DNA of 64,000 nt from Fonsecaea monophora (Eukaryota > Ascomycota > Eurotiomycetes > Chaetothyriales > Herpotrichiellaceae). The translations under genes and the position numbers were made by a program. Of the stretch, positions 1 through 10,601 are shown piece after piece (the stretch's first letter is position 1; each line of letters starts with the position of its first letter). The stretch covers positions 186,001 through 250,000 of the forward strand of contig NW_019173961.1 of assembly GCF_001642475.1 (NCBI RefSeq), written 5' to 3'. Below the pieces are notes generated by a model. That model worked only from the letters and a program-made list of their open reading frames with translations, ran no database searches and was not told the DNA's origin.

Positions 1-351
1 TGAACATGGCATGACATATAAATGAGAGAAGGGCATCGTTTGCTGTGTACCTGAACCCATCCTGTTTCCAGTTCTCCTCCTTATCACTCTCCAATCACCC
101 TGCGCCGAACAGCCTTCCACCTGATCAACCCACCCCCGCATTCTACACAACCACGAGAGACACGAGAGCCTATCCAAGTGTCTTGGACTGCCCGAATCTG
201 GTAATCGCGTCGACGACAGCCCCTCGTTCCCAGAGGATTGACGGCTTGGCCGTTGGCCGAAATCCCAATCGCTAGCAAGTCACCGGTTGTTATCACCGCC
301 CAGTGATTCATCCTTGCATTTCCTGATTCCTTCTCTTCTTCCTTCTTCACT
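1..351. other. upstream/5' leader region of the arrestin gene
   Basis: No gene is supported here. The stretch is C/T-rich towards its right end, as expected for a fungal promoter and 5' leader of the gene starting at 352. Short frames on both strands have no coding character. Confidence 0.5.
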
Positions 352-2160
352 ATGAGCACGCCTCGACAAATTGTCTCCGGCGAGATGCCTTCCTTTCTCT
401 CCTCCGCAGTACCTTCTTACTCGGCTCGGTCTCGATCGTTGGCCCTCCCGTCCTCCTCGAGGCGAGGCTCAGCAATTGCTACGGCGATCGGATTACGCAA
501 GAAGAGCGAAATCGACATCGTCCTAGAAGGCGACGCAGAATTCGTTCACTCGTACGCTACATATGACGAGATCAAGGGCCGCGTGGACATCCGATTCGAG
601 AAGGACACTTCTTTCGACGACGTCAGTATCACATTCGAGGGCCGGAGTTGTACATACGTCGAGAAGATCGCAACCACTGCCCCCACCACGGGTCGCACGA
701 CAGGGAGACATACGTTCCTAAAAGTGCAACAGCCGATTCCCGAAAGCCTCTTGCCGGAAGGCAGCACCTTCGAGGCCGGTGTCACTTACTCGATCCCCTT
801 CACATTTGTCGTCCCCGACAGATTACTCCCCTTCATCTGCTCGCACAAAGCCGACAATGAAGAGATCAGGAAACAACATTTGCAGCTGCCCCCAAGCCTG
901 GGCGACCCCAGCGTCTCCGGAGACGGTCGTACACTGATGGACGACCTTGCACCAGACATGTCCAAGATCACCTACAGCGTCCGCGCCAGAATCACAAGAT
1001 GGAACGCCGTCGGCAGGCTGTTGGAGCTGGCCGACAAGGAGGAGCGCGTCAGGATCATTCCTGCGAGAGAAGAAGCGCCCCCACTGAACACTGACGACAA
1101 CCTGTCGGACCATGTCATGCGCAAGGAGAAGAGTGTCAGAAAGGGCCTCTTCAAGATCGGCAAGGTGGGCAGTTTGACGGCCGAGACGACTCAACCCAGA
1201 AGTCTCCGCCTTCCGCACCCACAGAAGCGGCAGACAGAACCGGTTTCTTCAATGGCGACCATCCATTTGCGCTTCGATCCTACCTCTCCAGACGACGTTC
1301 CTCCTCAGCTGGACTCTATCGCCAGCAAATTGAAGGCCTATACATTTTTCGGCGCTGCCCCGTATAGAATCATTCCAGAGGTTCGAAAACATGACAATTG
1401 GTCCGTTTTGCATGGTATATATCCAGAAACCGTCGCCTTATCGTCGCGTTGTCTATCGACTGTCTCTTGGGTCCGCCACGATCCTTCAGACCGCGGAAGC
1501 TTCTCTTCGTCGGATCTTTCTAGACGACCATCGGGCTATTCTACGACATCGACATCATCGATCCCGGAACCGACGTGCACGTATGAAATGGGCTCGCCTT
1601 TCTACACCGCCACCCTGCCGGTTCCGATCGCACTTCCAACGCCATCGAGCAGCGGCCGACCCAGAGTTTTTGTGCCGACATTCCATTCTTGTATTGTTTC
1701 AAGGACTTATTCTGTTGAGCTGAACATTTCCTTTCGTACTCCAGGTGCCAATGTCTCAAGCAGCCATATTACTCTCAAGACACCTATACAGGTGTCGGCG
1801 GAAGGAGGAGCCCCGCCCGTTCAAGTTCAGGAAACGGACGCTGCGATCGCGGCGGAGATCGAACAGCAATTCGGACTGTACGAAGCTCGCCAACTGGAGG
1901 AAGCTGGCTTGGGCCTCGAAAGTCCAATGTACGAAGAGCCTTCTCCAGCGATGCTTATCCCCGGCACCCGACATCTGAGTCTTGCGGACCATGCCGCAAT
2001 CCCACCGCCTTCGTTTACAGCACCAGTACTTCACTCGGGCGTCGATGCCGGCGCACCACCCGAATACCGCGCTGGATCTGCTTTCAACACATACAGCGCG
2101 AGGGACAGGCCGGGAGGACCTAGAACCCAAGCTGTGAGTCTCACTGCTTCCAAAGCATAG
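352..2160 (+). CDS. alpha-arrestin-like protein (arrestin N-terminal domain)
   Basis: A single uninterrupted 602-aa frame. After a Ser/Arg-rich leader (about residues 1-45), residues 50-165 form an arrestin N-terminal beta-sandwich: the EIDIVLEGDAEF strand, the DEIKGRVDIRF strand and a Y-x-I-P-F-x-F-V-V-P segment are typical of fungal arrestins. A second beta-rich part ends near residue 490. The tail is Pro/Ser-rich and carries a PPEY motif near residue 569. PPxY motifs in fungal alpha-arrestins bind WW domains of the Rsp5/HulA ubiquitin ligase, so the inferred role is an adaptor for ubiquitination and endocytosis of plasma-membrane transporters. The last codons include a GTGAGT string that could be a splice donor, so the extreme C-terminus may differ. 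The family call is firm; the cargo is unknown. Confidence 0.85.
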   Translation: MSTPRQIVSGEMPSFLSSAVPSYSARSRSLALPSSSRRGSAIATAIGLRKKSEIDIVLEGDAEFVHSYATYDEIKGRVDIRFEKDTSFDDVSITFEGRSCTYVEKIATTAPTTGRTTGRHTFLKVQQPIPESLLPEGSTFEAGVTYSIPFTFVVPDRLLPFICSHKADNEEIRKQHLQLPPSLGDPSVSGDGRTLMDDLAPDMSKITYSVRARITRWNAVGRLLELADKEERVRIIPAREEAPPLNTDDNLSDHVMRKEKSVRKGLFKIGKVGSLTAETTQPRSLRLPHPQKRQTEPVSSMATIHLRFDPTSPDDVPPQLDSIASKLKAYTFFGAAPYRIIPEVRKHDNWSVLHGIYPETVALSSRCLSTVSWVRHDPSDRGSFSSSDLSRRPSGYSTTSTSSIPEPTCTYEMGSPFYTATLPVPIALPTPSSSGRPRVFVPTFHSCIVSRTYSVELNISFRTPGANVSSSHITLKTPIQVSAEGGAPPVQVQETDAAIAAEIEQQFGLYEARQLEEAGLGLESPMYEEPSPAMLIPGTRHLSLADHAAIPPPSFTAPVLHSGVDAGAPPEYRAGSAFNTYSARDRPGGPRTQAVSLTASKA

Positions 2161-4574
2161 ATCCCTTGCTTTTCCCAGTCTCACTATTTCTTCTCCCGAA
2201 GATCGCCCCCATTATGCCCTTCTTTGTGTGACGAAGAGGGGTGGAAGAGAGTGAACAGAAGCTGAGAGATACGTGGAGTTGCAGTTGGACGAAGAAGGGA
2301 GTGATGACACCGAAAAGGAAGATGAGAAGCCGCCATCGAGACGGGCCCAACACCGCACCAGGGAGACATGGACGGAAGAGAATTACGCACCAGAGAACGG
2401 GAGCTTGGCCTGAGACGCTGGAGTCCTCCCTCCCTCCCTCTCTCTCTTTTCACTAAGCATCGAGCTTCTTCCTCCTTGCTTGCTTGATTGCCTCTTTCAG
2501 ATGACTCACACAAGTCGCTGCAGGAATATACCTGGGCGTGGCAAAGACGGCCAGGCTCGAGATATTCAAGACCTCCGCTATCGCTGTCGGCCATGGTCAT
2601 TCTCGCACTGTGAGAGCGGTACCTTGCAACGTTATTGAGGTCAACCGACCGTCTATCATTTACGCACAAAAGTTACTACTACTCCGGCGGAATGAGCTGG
2701 TGCCTCGACCGAGCCGAGTTATCTATTCTGTTCTGGGTTTTGATCTATGTTTGTTTGGAATTTGGGCTAAGATGCCGATCGAATCTTTCCCGGGCATCTG
2801 AGCATGGCATTGGCGTTTTTGGACTTGAGGTTGGATGACATATTTGCAATCTGGAAAGAAGAACAAATGACTGAATGAACGAGTAAGAGAAGGGATCAAC
2901 TCCCCGAGCCCCTTCACAGAACAGAGGGGGTGCTTTGGTTTTTCTGGGATTATAATAAGACCTCTGAGGAGGAGGGGAGGTAGTGGGAATGGCACCAGGA
3001 AGCACCAAAGCTGATTGAATTTTTGCGCAAAAGAGATACCCTTGAGATTGGTTTGATTTGATTTTTTCCATAGTTCGTATGTGTGCACGTCTCTTTCTTT
3101 CTATACCTGGAATTGAATTGATCATCTATTGCATCTTTCGTATTTGTCTCTGATCTGTCTCGTCCTTCTGTCTCGTCCTTTGTCAGCTAGCTATACTGAC
3201 CATCTTTGCGTCGCCCTTCAGCGTTCTTCTCCTCTTACTATAAGATTGGTGTCTTGGTGTTGTTCCCCGTTCATCTCGTATCCCTCGCCTCGCCTCGTCT
3301 GGGCCGAGGATGGACCGGCACGGCTTTCCCCCCGTTCTATATTGGGGAAGTAGGAGGAGTCACATCTACGTATGTCGCTATCAGTTTTGGGCGTCGTCGT
3401 TTCGGGGTAACTACCTATGGGTTATTCTGTGTGCCGAGCGAGGGATGCCGTCTACCTACCTAGGAAGTAGTAAGTCGGGGGTACCTGCCACGGTCAACGT
3501 GCGGTTATTTCATCTCCCGTGCGAGAATTACCTTGTTGCGAACGCGAATAATGATATTACCTCTTAAGGTGCTTCTAGTCTAGGTAGGCAGGGAGGGGGT
3601 CCCGACAAAAAAAAGGTTGGACAGACCACGAAACTATTAGGGCAAAACACGCGCCTGGCAACACTACTTCTACACCTTTAACTATGGAGATAATTTTATA
3701 AAACCCTGGGGAGATCGATAGATTGTCTCTATCGGTTATACCTGTATTAATCTTAGACTTGAAGACTACAACGTGAATTATAGGAGTATTGTCGTAAAGT
3801 CTCTGTATTAGCACCTATTTTGTGTCTATCCCACCGTCTTTGTCGAGACCGCTGGGCAGATAGGCCTTCTGTAGCCTAGCTATATTCAGCATCGGATATG
3901 GTGTCTATACCTTCCTAGAAAAGGACTTCGTATGGAGGAAGGTCGTGTGGCTAGGCCTTGTATGGGGTTAGCCGTGGTGCTTCTACTGGAAGGGTCTTCA
4001 ATGGTCTGGTCGTAGTCGAGGTTATTGTACTTAGATGTACCCGAGGAATGGTGTTGTGTGGTGTCATGTTCCATGCCGGACATGGGATCTTCCATGAGGG
4101 GTTGTTGTTGTGTGCCTTAGCCGTGCTAGGTATCGTATTGTGCTGCTTGGTGATGTGCGTTATTGTGCATGGCCCTTCCTGCTCGACCGCGACCTCGACC
4201 GCGACCTCGACCTTGACCTCGACAGCCAAACGGCATCTCAACGATGTCCACTCTCGTGGTCTCCGAAACCTCCATCTTGATCACACCCGGCTTTATATCC
4301 TCAGGATGGTGATAGCGACACATGTGGGTCCGGCACCATTTGGCGAAACGTCGCCAGGGTGATAGGGCTTTCTCTTGGGAAGGTAATGGCCTGTGGAGCA
4401 CAAACGTGGCCAGAGGCGTGACCTTAGACCCAACGAGGAAACCATCCCCCCCTGTCCCCCGGCCGCGAAGGTTGTGCTAGGTTCTTCTTGGGTCAGCCCA
4501 TCGCCCACGTCAGGGCTAAGGTATAGCCAGCTGTATGCATCATTTATCACCTTGGCTGTTGGCGAGGTGTATGC
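2161..4574. other. long intergenic stretch, no supported gene
   Basis: About 2.4 kb between the arrestin gene and the coding relic. The first 300 bases are probably the arrestin 3' end. From 3.4 to 4.4 kb the sequence contains short CTCGAC-type direct repeats (about 4187-4220), which would read as Arg-Gly or Val-Glu repeats on the minus strand. They may be the degenerate end of the relic that follows. Nothing else is supported. Confidence 0.4.
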
Positions 4575-5830
4575 TTAGCCTCGACCTTGATCCCCAAAAC
4601 CCTCCAGCACCTCGGTCAGGACCTCGATTTGGGGCTCATCGCGTTCCGTCTCTTGTTGGGGTCAATCTCCTAACTTCGCTCTCTTTAATCGATAGATCCT
4701 TCATCCAGCCATCCATCCAGCCATACAGACAGAGAGACAGATAGACAGATAGAAATACCACGAATTCTGCTTGTGTTCACGAGTGGACCGACCTCGATCT
4801 TCACAGGCCTTTTGGCGACAAATCTGTATGCCTTCGGAGTCGTGTTTGGAAGTCTTACAATCCCCCTACCGGTCCATGCGGCGGTGAGTCCGACTCAGCC
4901 TCGACCCCCCAACCCTCAGCAGACAGTTTCATTTGGCACAGCCAGAGATGACCACAGCTTGCTGGTACAGGTCTTCCCACAACTTCATGTCCGAATCAGT
5001 CGGTAGAGTTCTAATCTCTCGCGTCTTATGTCGTCGAGGTCTTCTTCGCTGATGTCTGCGACAGCACCGGATCCCTCCTCCACAGCGGCGCGATGTTTCA
5101 CGGCTCTACCATGCAATTCTTCTTCTGCCAGCGCAGCATGCTGCTTCGGCAGAGTCGATGTATATGCCATTACCGGCACCTAAGCCCTCGGCCTCCTTTT
5201 CGAGCCGGGCAACGACCCGGGTAGCTTCCGCCCTATCTCGGGCGATGAGCACATCGAAGAAGTCTTCCAGCGCCTTGTCAATTTCCGGCCTGATATCCCA
5301 GTGATAGGGTCCCGCCAGTCTCTTATAGTGTCAATATCCAAAGTTGGCTCGTCGGAGTCTGTGTGCGGGTCCTCGCCCTCGCCTGCGCCTTCTGTGTCGG
5401 CCTGCGGCAGCTGCGGCTGCTCGGTAAGGCTCGTAGTGGATATGCTGACGCTGTCCCGTTCATCGTCCACCATGTCCAGATCATTCCCCGCCATGTAGCC
5501 TAGCCAGAGCTTGGAGACCCCGGCGTATGCACGCTCCTCATCTTCTGTCGGGCTTCCCGGTAGGATTGCCAGGTATTCTCCGATATTCCCAGTGAGGAGA
5601 GCCTGGAGGGTCACGAGCATGCGATCGCGCCGCTCACGTTCTCTCTTCTGTCTGGTAGAGATCTTCGAGCTCAGCGAGCTTGTTATGACAATCGTCGGTT
5701 TTCTGAGCCAATGTTTGGCTCAGACTGACCGGCCTCGCCCGCCCCCAAAGTTGCAACCGTGTGTCGGAAACAGGGATCTTCAGCCGTGTATGCCGGCCCA
5801 CAATGTCATTGAAATGCCCACCCTTGGGCA
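4575..5830 (-). pseudogene. frameshifted coding relic, family not recognised
   Basis: Several pieces read well on the minus strand but in alternating frames. A coiled-coil-like piece (KLAELEDLYQ) ends near 5634. A long acidic piece beginning MLVTLQALLTG runs from 5620 to about 5320. A charged piece with ALEDFFDVLIARDRAEA covers about 5300-5160 in another frame. A further piece with ISEEDLDDIRRERLE lies at 5080-5010, then one with MKLWEDLYQQAV near 4970. No GT..AG pairs that I can see reconcile all of these, so decay by indels is the simplest reading. It may be a transposon-related or orphan gene remnant. An unrecognised multi-intron gene is the alternative. Confidence 0.4.
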
Positions 5831-6711
5831 TTTTCCTGCTCGACTCTTCCGTTTCGCTTTTGTTCCCTCTTCAGGAACCTTTCGACTTCCAAAGCTGGTC
5901 CTTGGGTCATACAATGGATGACACGACCCTTCTCTTCACTTCTTTTCTTACATCTAATTGTTATTTTCTTTTTGGTCTTAGCCAAACCAGTGGGTCGACT
6001 TCCATAGTCGTCTCTTCTCGATCCTGGAGCTCTTCCCTTTCCCTTTCGCTCTTAGGCACTTTCTCAACTGAGAACGAGAGCGGCAACAAGTTGGGCGACG
6101 ACCCAGGACTCCAAGTCGAGTAGGTCGTCGATTCCGCCTCGAATGGACCTTTGTGCGGCCTTCTCGGGAGAGATGTCTCTTCCTCTTTCTTATCTCCTCT
6201 TTGCTCTCCCCTCTCTTGTTTCTCGCTTCTTCCTTTCGTTTCCCTTTTTTTTCTCTTCATTTTTTTCTTTTCTCGCACAAGCGGAGAACAAGCAATTCGT
6301 CGATGCCCATAAGGTCTTGACTTCTAGAACAAAGAGTATACCCTTTCGTTTCTAGCAACGCTACTAACAAAGCCAAAAAGATCGTGTGCCCATGCAAAGT
6401 CAAATCCAGCGTCAATCAACCTTGACGTTGGGGGGACACGAGAGGCAGAATTTCTTCGACAAGAGACTCTTGAGACTGTCAGCCCGCTGGTCCAGTGCGA
6501 CCGCATTGTTCAACCTCTGCAACTGGACTGTATCCGTCCGGCTACGATCGAGTCTTGCCGTCTAATTCCCGGGAATGCAGGTATCAGTAACCATCTGACA
6601 GCTTTGATCCTTGTTTTTCTTCCAGAGAGATTCCTGGAGATGTTTTCATGACGAGGGAATCGGTGTCGATGAATGTAGATCCCTGTCTTGTTGTAATCCC
6701 TTCAAAGTAGG
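5831..6711. other. intergenic, pyrimidine-rich
   Basis: The plus strand is C/T-rich, especially 6170-6270 with runs of TTTC. Short frames on both strands lack family features. The right part may hold the 3' exon of the minus-strand gene beginning near 7010. Confidence 0.35.
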
Positions 6712-7010
6712 TCAAATGATCACTGATATGAGCCAAGTGACAACTAGATATTGTCTTGGATCGATATTCGAAGGCGTTCCTGGGCGAGATGTAGCATTTT
6801 CATACTTGTACCAGTGGGTTTCTTCTATCTTGTCGTAGTTGGCTGGTTTCGTCTCATTGTTGGTCCAATCCGGTGGCTTGAGATTCTTATCAAACTGTTC
6901 AGCTAATTGAACCTCGGCGAGAGCTGCTTTCGTGCGATCCAGTTCGTTGTGTTGAGGAGGATAGATGGTGGAAGCTGGCGGTAAACCGATTTCTTTTCGG
7001 TCCTGGGTTT
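6712..7010 (-). CDS. coding exon of an unrecognised protein (partial gene model)
   Basis: On the minus strand a frame without an internal ATG runs from a possible acceptor (GCTTAG, last G at 7011) to a stop at 6712. It looks coding: it starts TQDRKEIGLPPAS, continues with NELDRTKAALAEVQLAEQ, then DWTNNETKPANYDKIEETHW, then YKYENATSRPGTP and DPRQYLVVTWLIS. The start exon is not settled. An ATG at 7102 (MNILSLSG) joined through a 47-nt intron with donor GTGGTT would stay in frame, but that donor is weak. The hydrophobic end may be a membrane segment that continues in a further exon. I do not recognise the family. Confidence 0.45.
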
Positions 7011-7482
7011 CTAAGCCTCAGCATCGCTACAGTATCGCGGGCGGCATTTGCAACCACTGGAGGTGACTGGCCGTACCTGGCCTGAAAGGGATAAAATATT
7101 CATGGACTCTGGATAAGGATCACGCTGCTACGCAGGCGTATCCATATAATACGACAGTTGTAATTCGGTGATATGGGTAAGCGTACTGACAACCATGTAC
7201 TGGCATGGACATATGCTGAGGTTGTGTGTATGTCGCACACAGGAACAGAACCAATTGTCAAGCGAGCCGCGTGTTCACTAGTGTTCTGCAAGTTGAGTGT
7301 TTCCTAAATCCAGCTTTTTTGTAGTCTTGCTGTCTTCTCAGTGTTCATCGTTCGCTCGTCGATTGTTAGAACGGGAGCCGCTCAGGATCGATATGGATTA
7401 TCCACATGCTTTCCCTGGTGGCCAACGGGGAAAGAACAGGATGCAATGCCATGATCGGCTGTATAAGGAAATTTCGTCTGAG

Positions 7483-8250
7483 TTATCCTGATATCGTGGA
7501 TGAGATTATTGTTTTATTGATAGTCTCCGTGGTCTTTGGTTTTTGCGTATCAGTGGCGCTTTCTCTTGCCCGCGGATGAGCTTCTCCGCGCAGAGTCTCA
7601 TACTCTTTGGTGTAGTTGCAAGGACGACATTTGAGCCCTGATATTTGCAGGAAAAAGCACAGTCATCAAGTGTACTCGATCCCAGGTCGGCTTACGACTG
7701 TGATCAAGAGTGCAAGACAGCGAAACAGTGGTGTGCCCGAAGCGAAATGGTTCGTGTAAAGATAAGAATGGACGGTGGTGATCCAGCCTAATCATGGGAT
7801 CGTCATCGCGCTTCGACGCGGCTAGAACTGCCTTGAATGCGATGGTCGTCAGAGGTCTGTCTTGAAATGTTTCCTTGAGTCGCATGTAAGTGGTGAAATT
7901 GTGTGGACAGACTGAGGAACCAACCACCCTTGCAAGACTTGACGAAAGTAATATCAGATCTCAGACGATAGCCGAAGGCTGCCGGCGGATTGTGTTAACA
8001 TATTATAGAACGGGATTTGGTTTCGCCTGATGTGGAATCAGGATACTTACACCCTGCACCGCTGGAAGGTACCCGTCCATCGCAGAGCAGAAAACACATG
8101 TATCTGGATATGGGTTATGAGACCCAAGACGCACGAGACAGTGGTTTTGAAGAGGGGTGATCTTCTTATTCCTGCCCATCCTGTACTCAGCGGATGGGTT
8201 AATGCCGCATTTCTCCCTCGCGATGAAAGCCGATGAGCTTTCGGTCAAGA
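7483..8250 (-). CDS. unrecognised Cys/His-containing protein (partial gene model)
   Basis: Two exons join convincingly on the minus strand. One covers roughly 7929 to 7696 (CPHNFTTYMRLKETFQ, then PLTTIAFKAVLAASKRDDDP, ending CTLDHS). It is followed by a 58-nt intron (7638-7695, donor GTAAGC, acceptor ATATCAG), then an exon from 7637 to the stop at 7483 starting RLKCRPCNYTKEYE. The spaced Cys and His residues (CPH, C, CRPC) suggest metal binding. An upstream piece near 8248-8056 (DTCVFCSAMDG) also looks coding and has good donors, but its phase fits exon two only if the GTACCT donor is used. The start codon is not identified. Possibly an F-box-like fungal protein, but this is not shown. Confidence 0.45.
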
Positions 8251-8534
8251 GAAACGCCGAGTAATGCTTTGCATGGTGGCGCGCACCAAAGAATGTTATC
8301 CTCGAGGAGATCGTCCGATCGCACCCCTCAGATATTGTGGACGCATGCCATGCTCTTCACAGTGGGAAGATATATCCCATGAAAGGGTCAGATGCCTGTC
8401 GAGCAGTAGGGGTCATCTATACAAGGCTTTGTGGGGTCAAATAGGGTTCAGGAACAATCACAGCAGGTCTCGCGAAGCCGGAAAGGCTTTGTGAGAAGCA
8501 CGGAGGCCGCTTCCCCAAGCTAGCCAAGGCTTGG

Positions 8535-9179
8535 TCACCGTTGGATTTCTGATAGATCATCTTGGACGACTGAGGCTGCAGATGAAGCTTGATGGGTTGT
8601 GGGGTGATCGGCAATCGAGGACCGATACAGTTGTGCGAGTCCTGGAGGCTTGTCGACAAACTGTGCGGTTGAACAAAGGTGCTCCCTGTCAACATCGAAG
8701 ACGCCCAGCCCAGCCGCAATACCAGGTGGGGGATTCAAGTCGGTGAGGCTTTGATATAACCTGGTCTTCAGGCTCGGTGAGAAGCCAGTAGAAAGATCGT
8801 TCTGACTGGGAGGCTGAAACCCGTCGTTGCATTGGACGCGACAGGTCATAGTCTTGGGCTGAGGTCGTCGTCTCGACTGGAGATTGCGAACATTGTAGGG
8901 ATCTTGGAGCTTTGGATCGGGAAGCTGATAGTTCACCTTCACATCAAAGGGGCTTGCGTGTTGGGCTTTCTCGAGAGTGGCATGGGACGAGAAAACAACA
9001 TCCACCTCCAGCTGCTCCGCATTGCTGGAGACAGTGGTGTTACGCGTCCTGAATGAGAGTACAGGGCCGAGGGATTGAAGCTTCTTTAATACAGCAGTTG
9101 ATTCACCCAGTGTGCCTGGAGCTGGGGAGATGACAAGTCGAGCGGTCAGGTGCTGCAGTGGAATCTTTGTAATCGACAT
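8535..9179 (-). CDS. conserved-looking fungal protein of unknown function
   Basis: An open frame of 214 aa from the ATG at 9179; an in-frame ATG at 9383 would add 68 poorly structured residues and is less likely. The N-terminal 80 residues (LTARLVISPAPGTLGES, then LKKLQSLGPVLSFR, then VDVVFSSHATLEKA) have the alternating pattern of a degenerate RRM-like alpha/beta fold. Many Pezizomycotina encode small proteins with a similar opening, often suspected to be mitochondrial. This recollection is of the family style, not a verified match. The C-terminal half is polar and probably disordered, ending in SEIQR. No clear introns. Confidence 0.5.
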   Translation of the reverse strand: MSITKIPLQHLTARLVISPAPGTLGESTAVLKKLQSLGPVLSFRTRNTTVSSNAEQLEVDVVFSSHATLEKAQHASPFDVKVNYQLPDPKLQDPYNVRNLQSRRRPQPKTMTCRVQCNDGFQPPSQNDLSTGFSPSLKTRLYQSLTDLNPPPGIAAGLGVFDVDREHLCSTAQFVDKPPGLAQLYRSSIADHPTTHQASSAASVVQDDLSEIQR

Positions 9180-10454
9180 AAAGGCTTCTGCGTTGTTCAC
9201 CTGGGATTGGCGTGCTTGAGAGATGGATCGAGATGGAAGAACAGAGAGTAGGATGTCTTTGGTGCTGGTGGGGGCAGACAAGGTCACACAGCTTTCAACC
9301 ACAACAAAAGGGGGGAGGGGAGAGCTTGAGTCTGTGAGGTTGGAACGCGTTGGCAAGTTTGTCACGGTGTCACAGCATGGCATGGCACGCTAGCCGCATT
9401 TAGAGAAACAGGAAGAACCTCATGAGGGAGTTGTTCCGATATTTGATCCGGCCTCCTTGTTGGGCGTTCTGTGACGGCAAGCACGGCCTGCAGAGAAGGA
9501 AGGCGCGCCCGTCTGCACATAGGCCTTGGCCCCCCTCTCTTCCCCAAAAATAGAGGTCACACTCCCAGGGTTCAAACGGCTGGACTCTATTGCAGGGAGC
9601 ATGACCTAGGTACAATCAGTCCCCCAGCATGCATCAAGTTCGCATACTGAATATCGGTATTTGGGATTGACTGAATAAGAGAAAACTTTATCGTCAATGC
9701 AGCAACATCTGCCAGAGAGTTGGTTACTCTTTCTTGCTTGCCCAGTCACCAGAGTTGAGCGACTTCAGATTCCTTTTTGGGGGCGAAATCGAGCCGCCTC
9801 CGGCCCCCACTTTACCCAGTGCCTCAGTGCCTCAAGGCTTGTTGGGCGACCATTCGCTCAGCCCACTAACAAGCCTCCCCAGCGCCCCTCCAACAATGTG
9901 CCAGAGCCCTGATGCCCTAACCGTCCTGCCCGTTCCAGTGCCCGCGTGCCTGGATCCCTCTCGACATGACCTACAGTAGTTAGAGCTGACGAGATCCCCG
10001 AGTCCTGTAACCCAGCTGTCTCAATTATCACACTCCTGATCATCGAAACTTCATCATCTCCTTGATTCTATCATTTGTATACATTCGCTTTTCCTTCTCT
10101 CGCTCCGTTGAATTCATATCACCCCATCAAATTCAATCGTCCAAACCAGGTTGCATCCATCACACAGGCCTATACCACCTGACACTGCCTACTACTGCCT
10201 TGGCTCGCCAGCTTCGCCCGCTCCAGACGCGCCCTGGACCAATCCTCACCTGCCACTGCCCCCCTCCTGAGTTTCAGCCGCAAGCCCAACCGAGAGAACT
10301 CTTTTCGCTCTTTGACCCAAGCCATTACTCTTGACTGACCCTCCTGCCGCCTTCAAGTCTCCTCAAGTCCCATACCTGTATCACCGAGACAGTCTTCGAC
10401 GGTCGACGTTGAAACGTCGCTGAGCCGGACCACAACCCCCAAGAGTTGTGGTAG
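9180..10454. other. intergenic; promoter and 5' leader of UPF0658 gene on the right
   Basis: About 1.3 kb with no supported gene. The part from 9700 to 10450 is rich in C and T with many short CCCC runs on the plus strand, like a fungal 5' leader. A first coding exon of the next gene may lie in it. Confidence 0.4.
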
Positions 10455-10601
10455 CCCAGATCAGTCAAAAGGGATTTCACCTCCGCTGCGCTTCAAGCCG
10501 TCAAAATTCGCGCTCACGAGTCTCGCGCTTCCCTCCTCGGAGGTCAGGCTGACAATTATCACCCATTGCCCGGAGGCTATCACCATCGCGAGGGTTATGC
10601 G

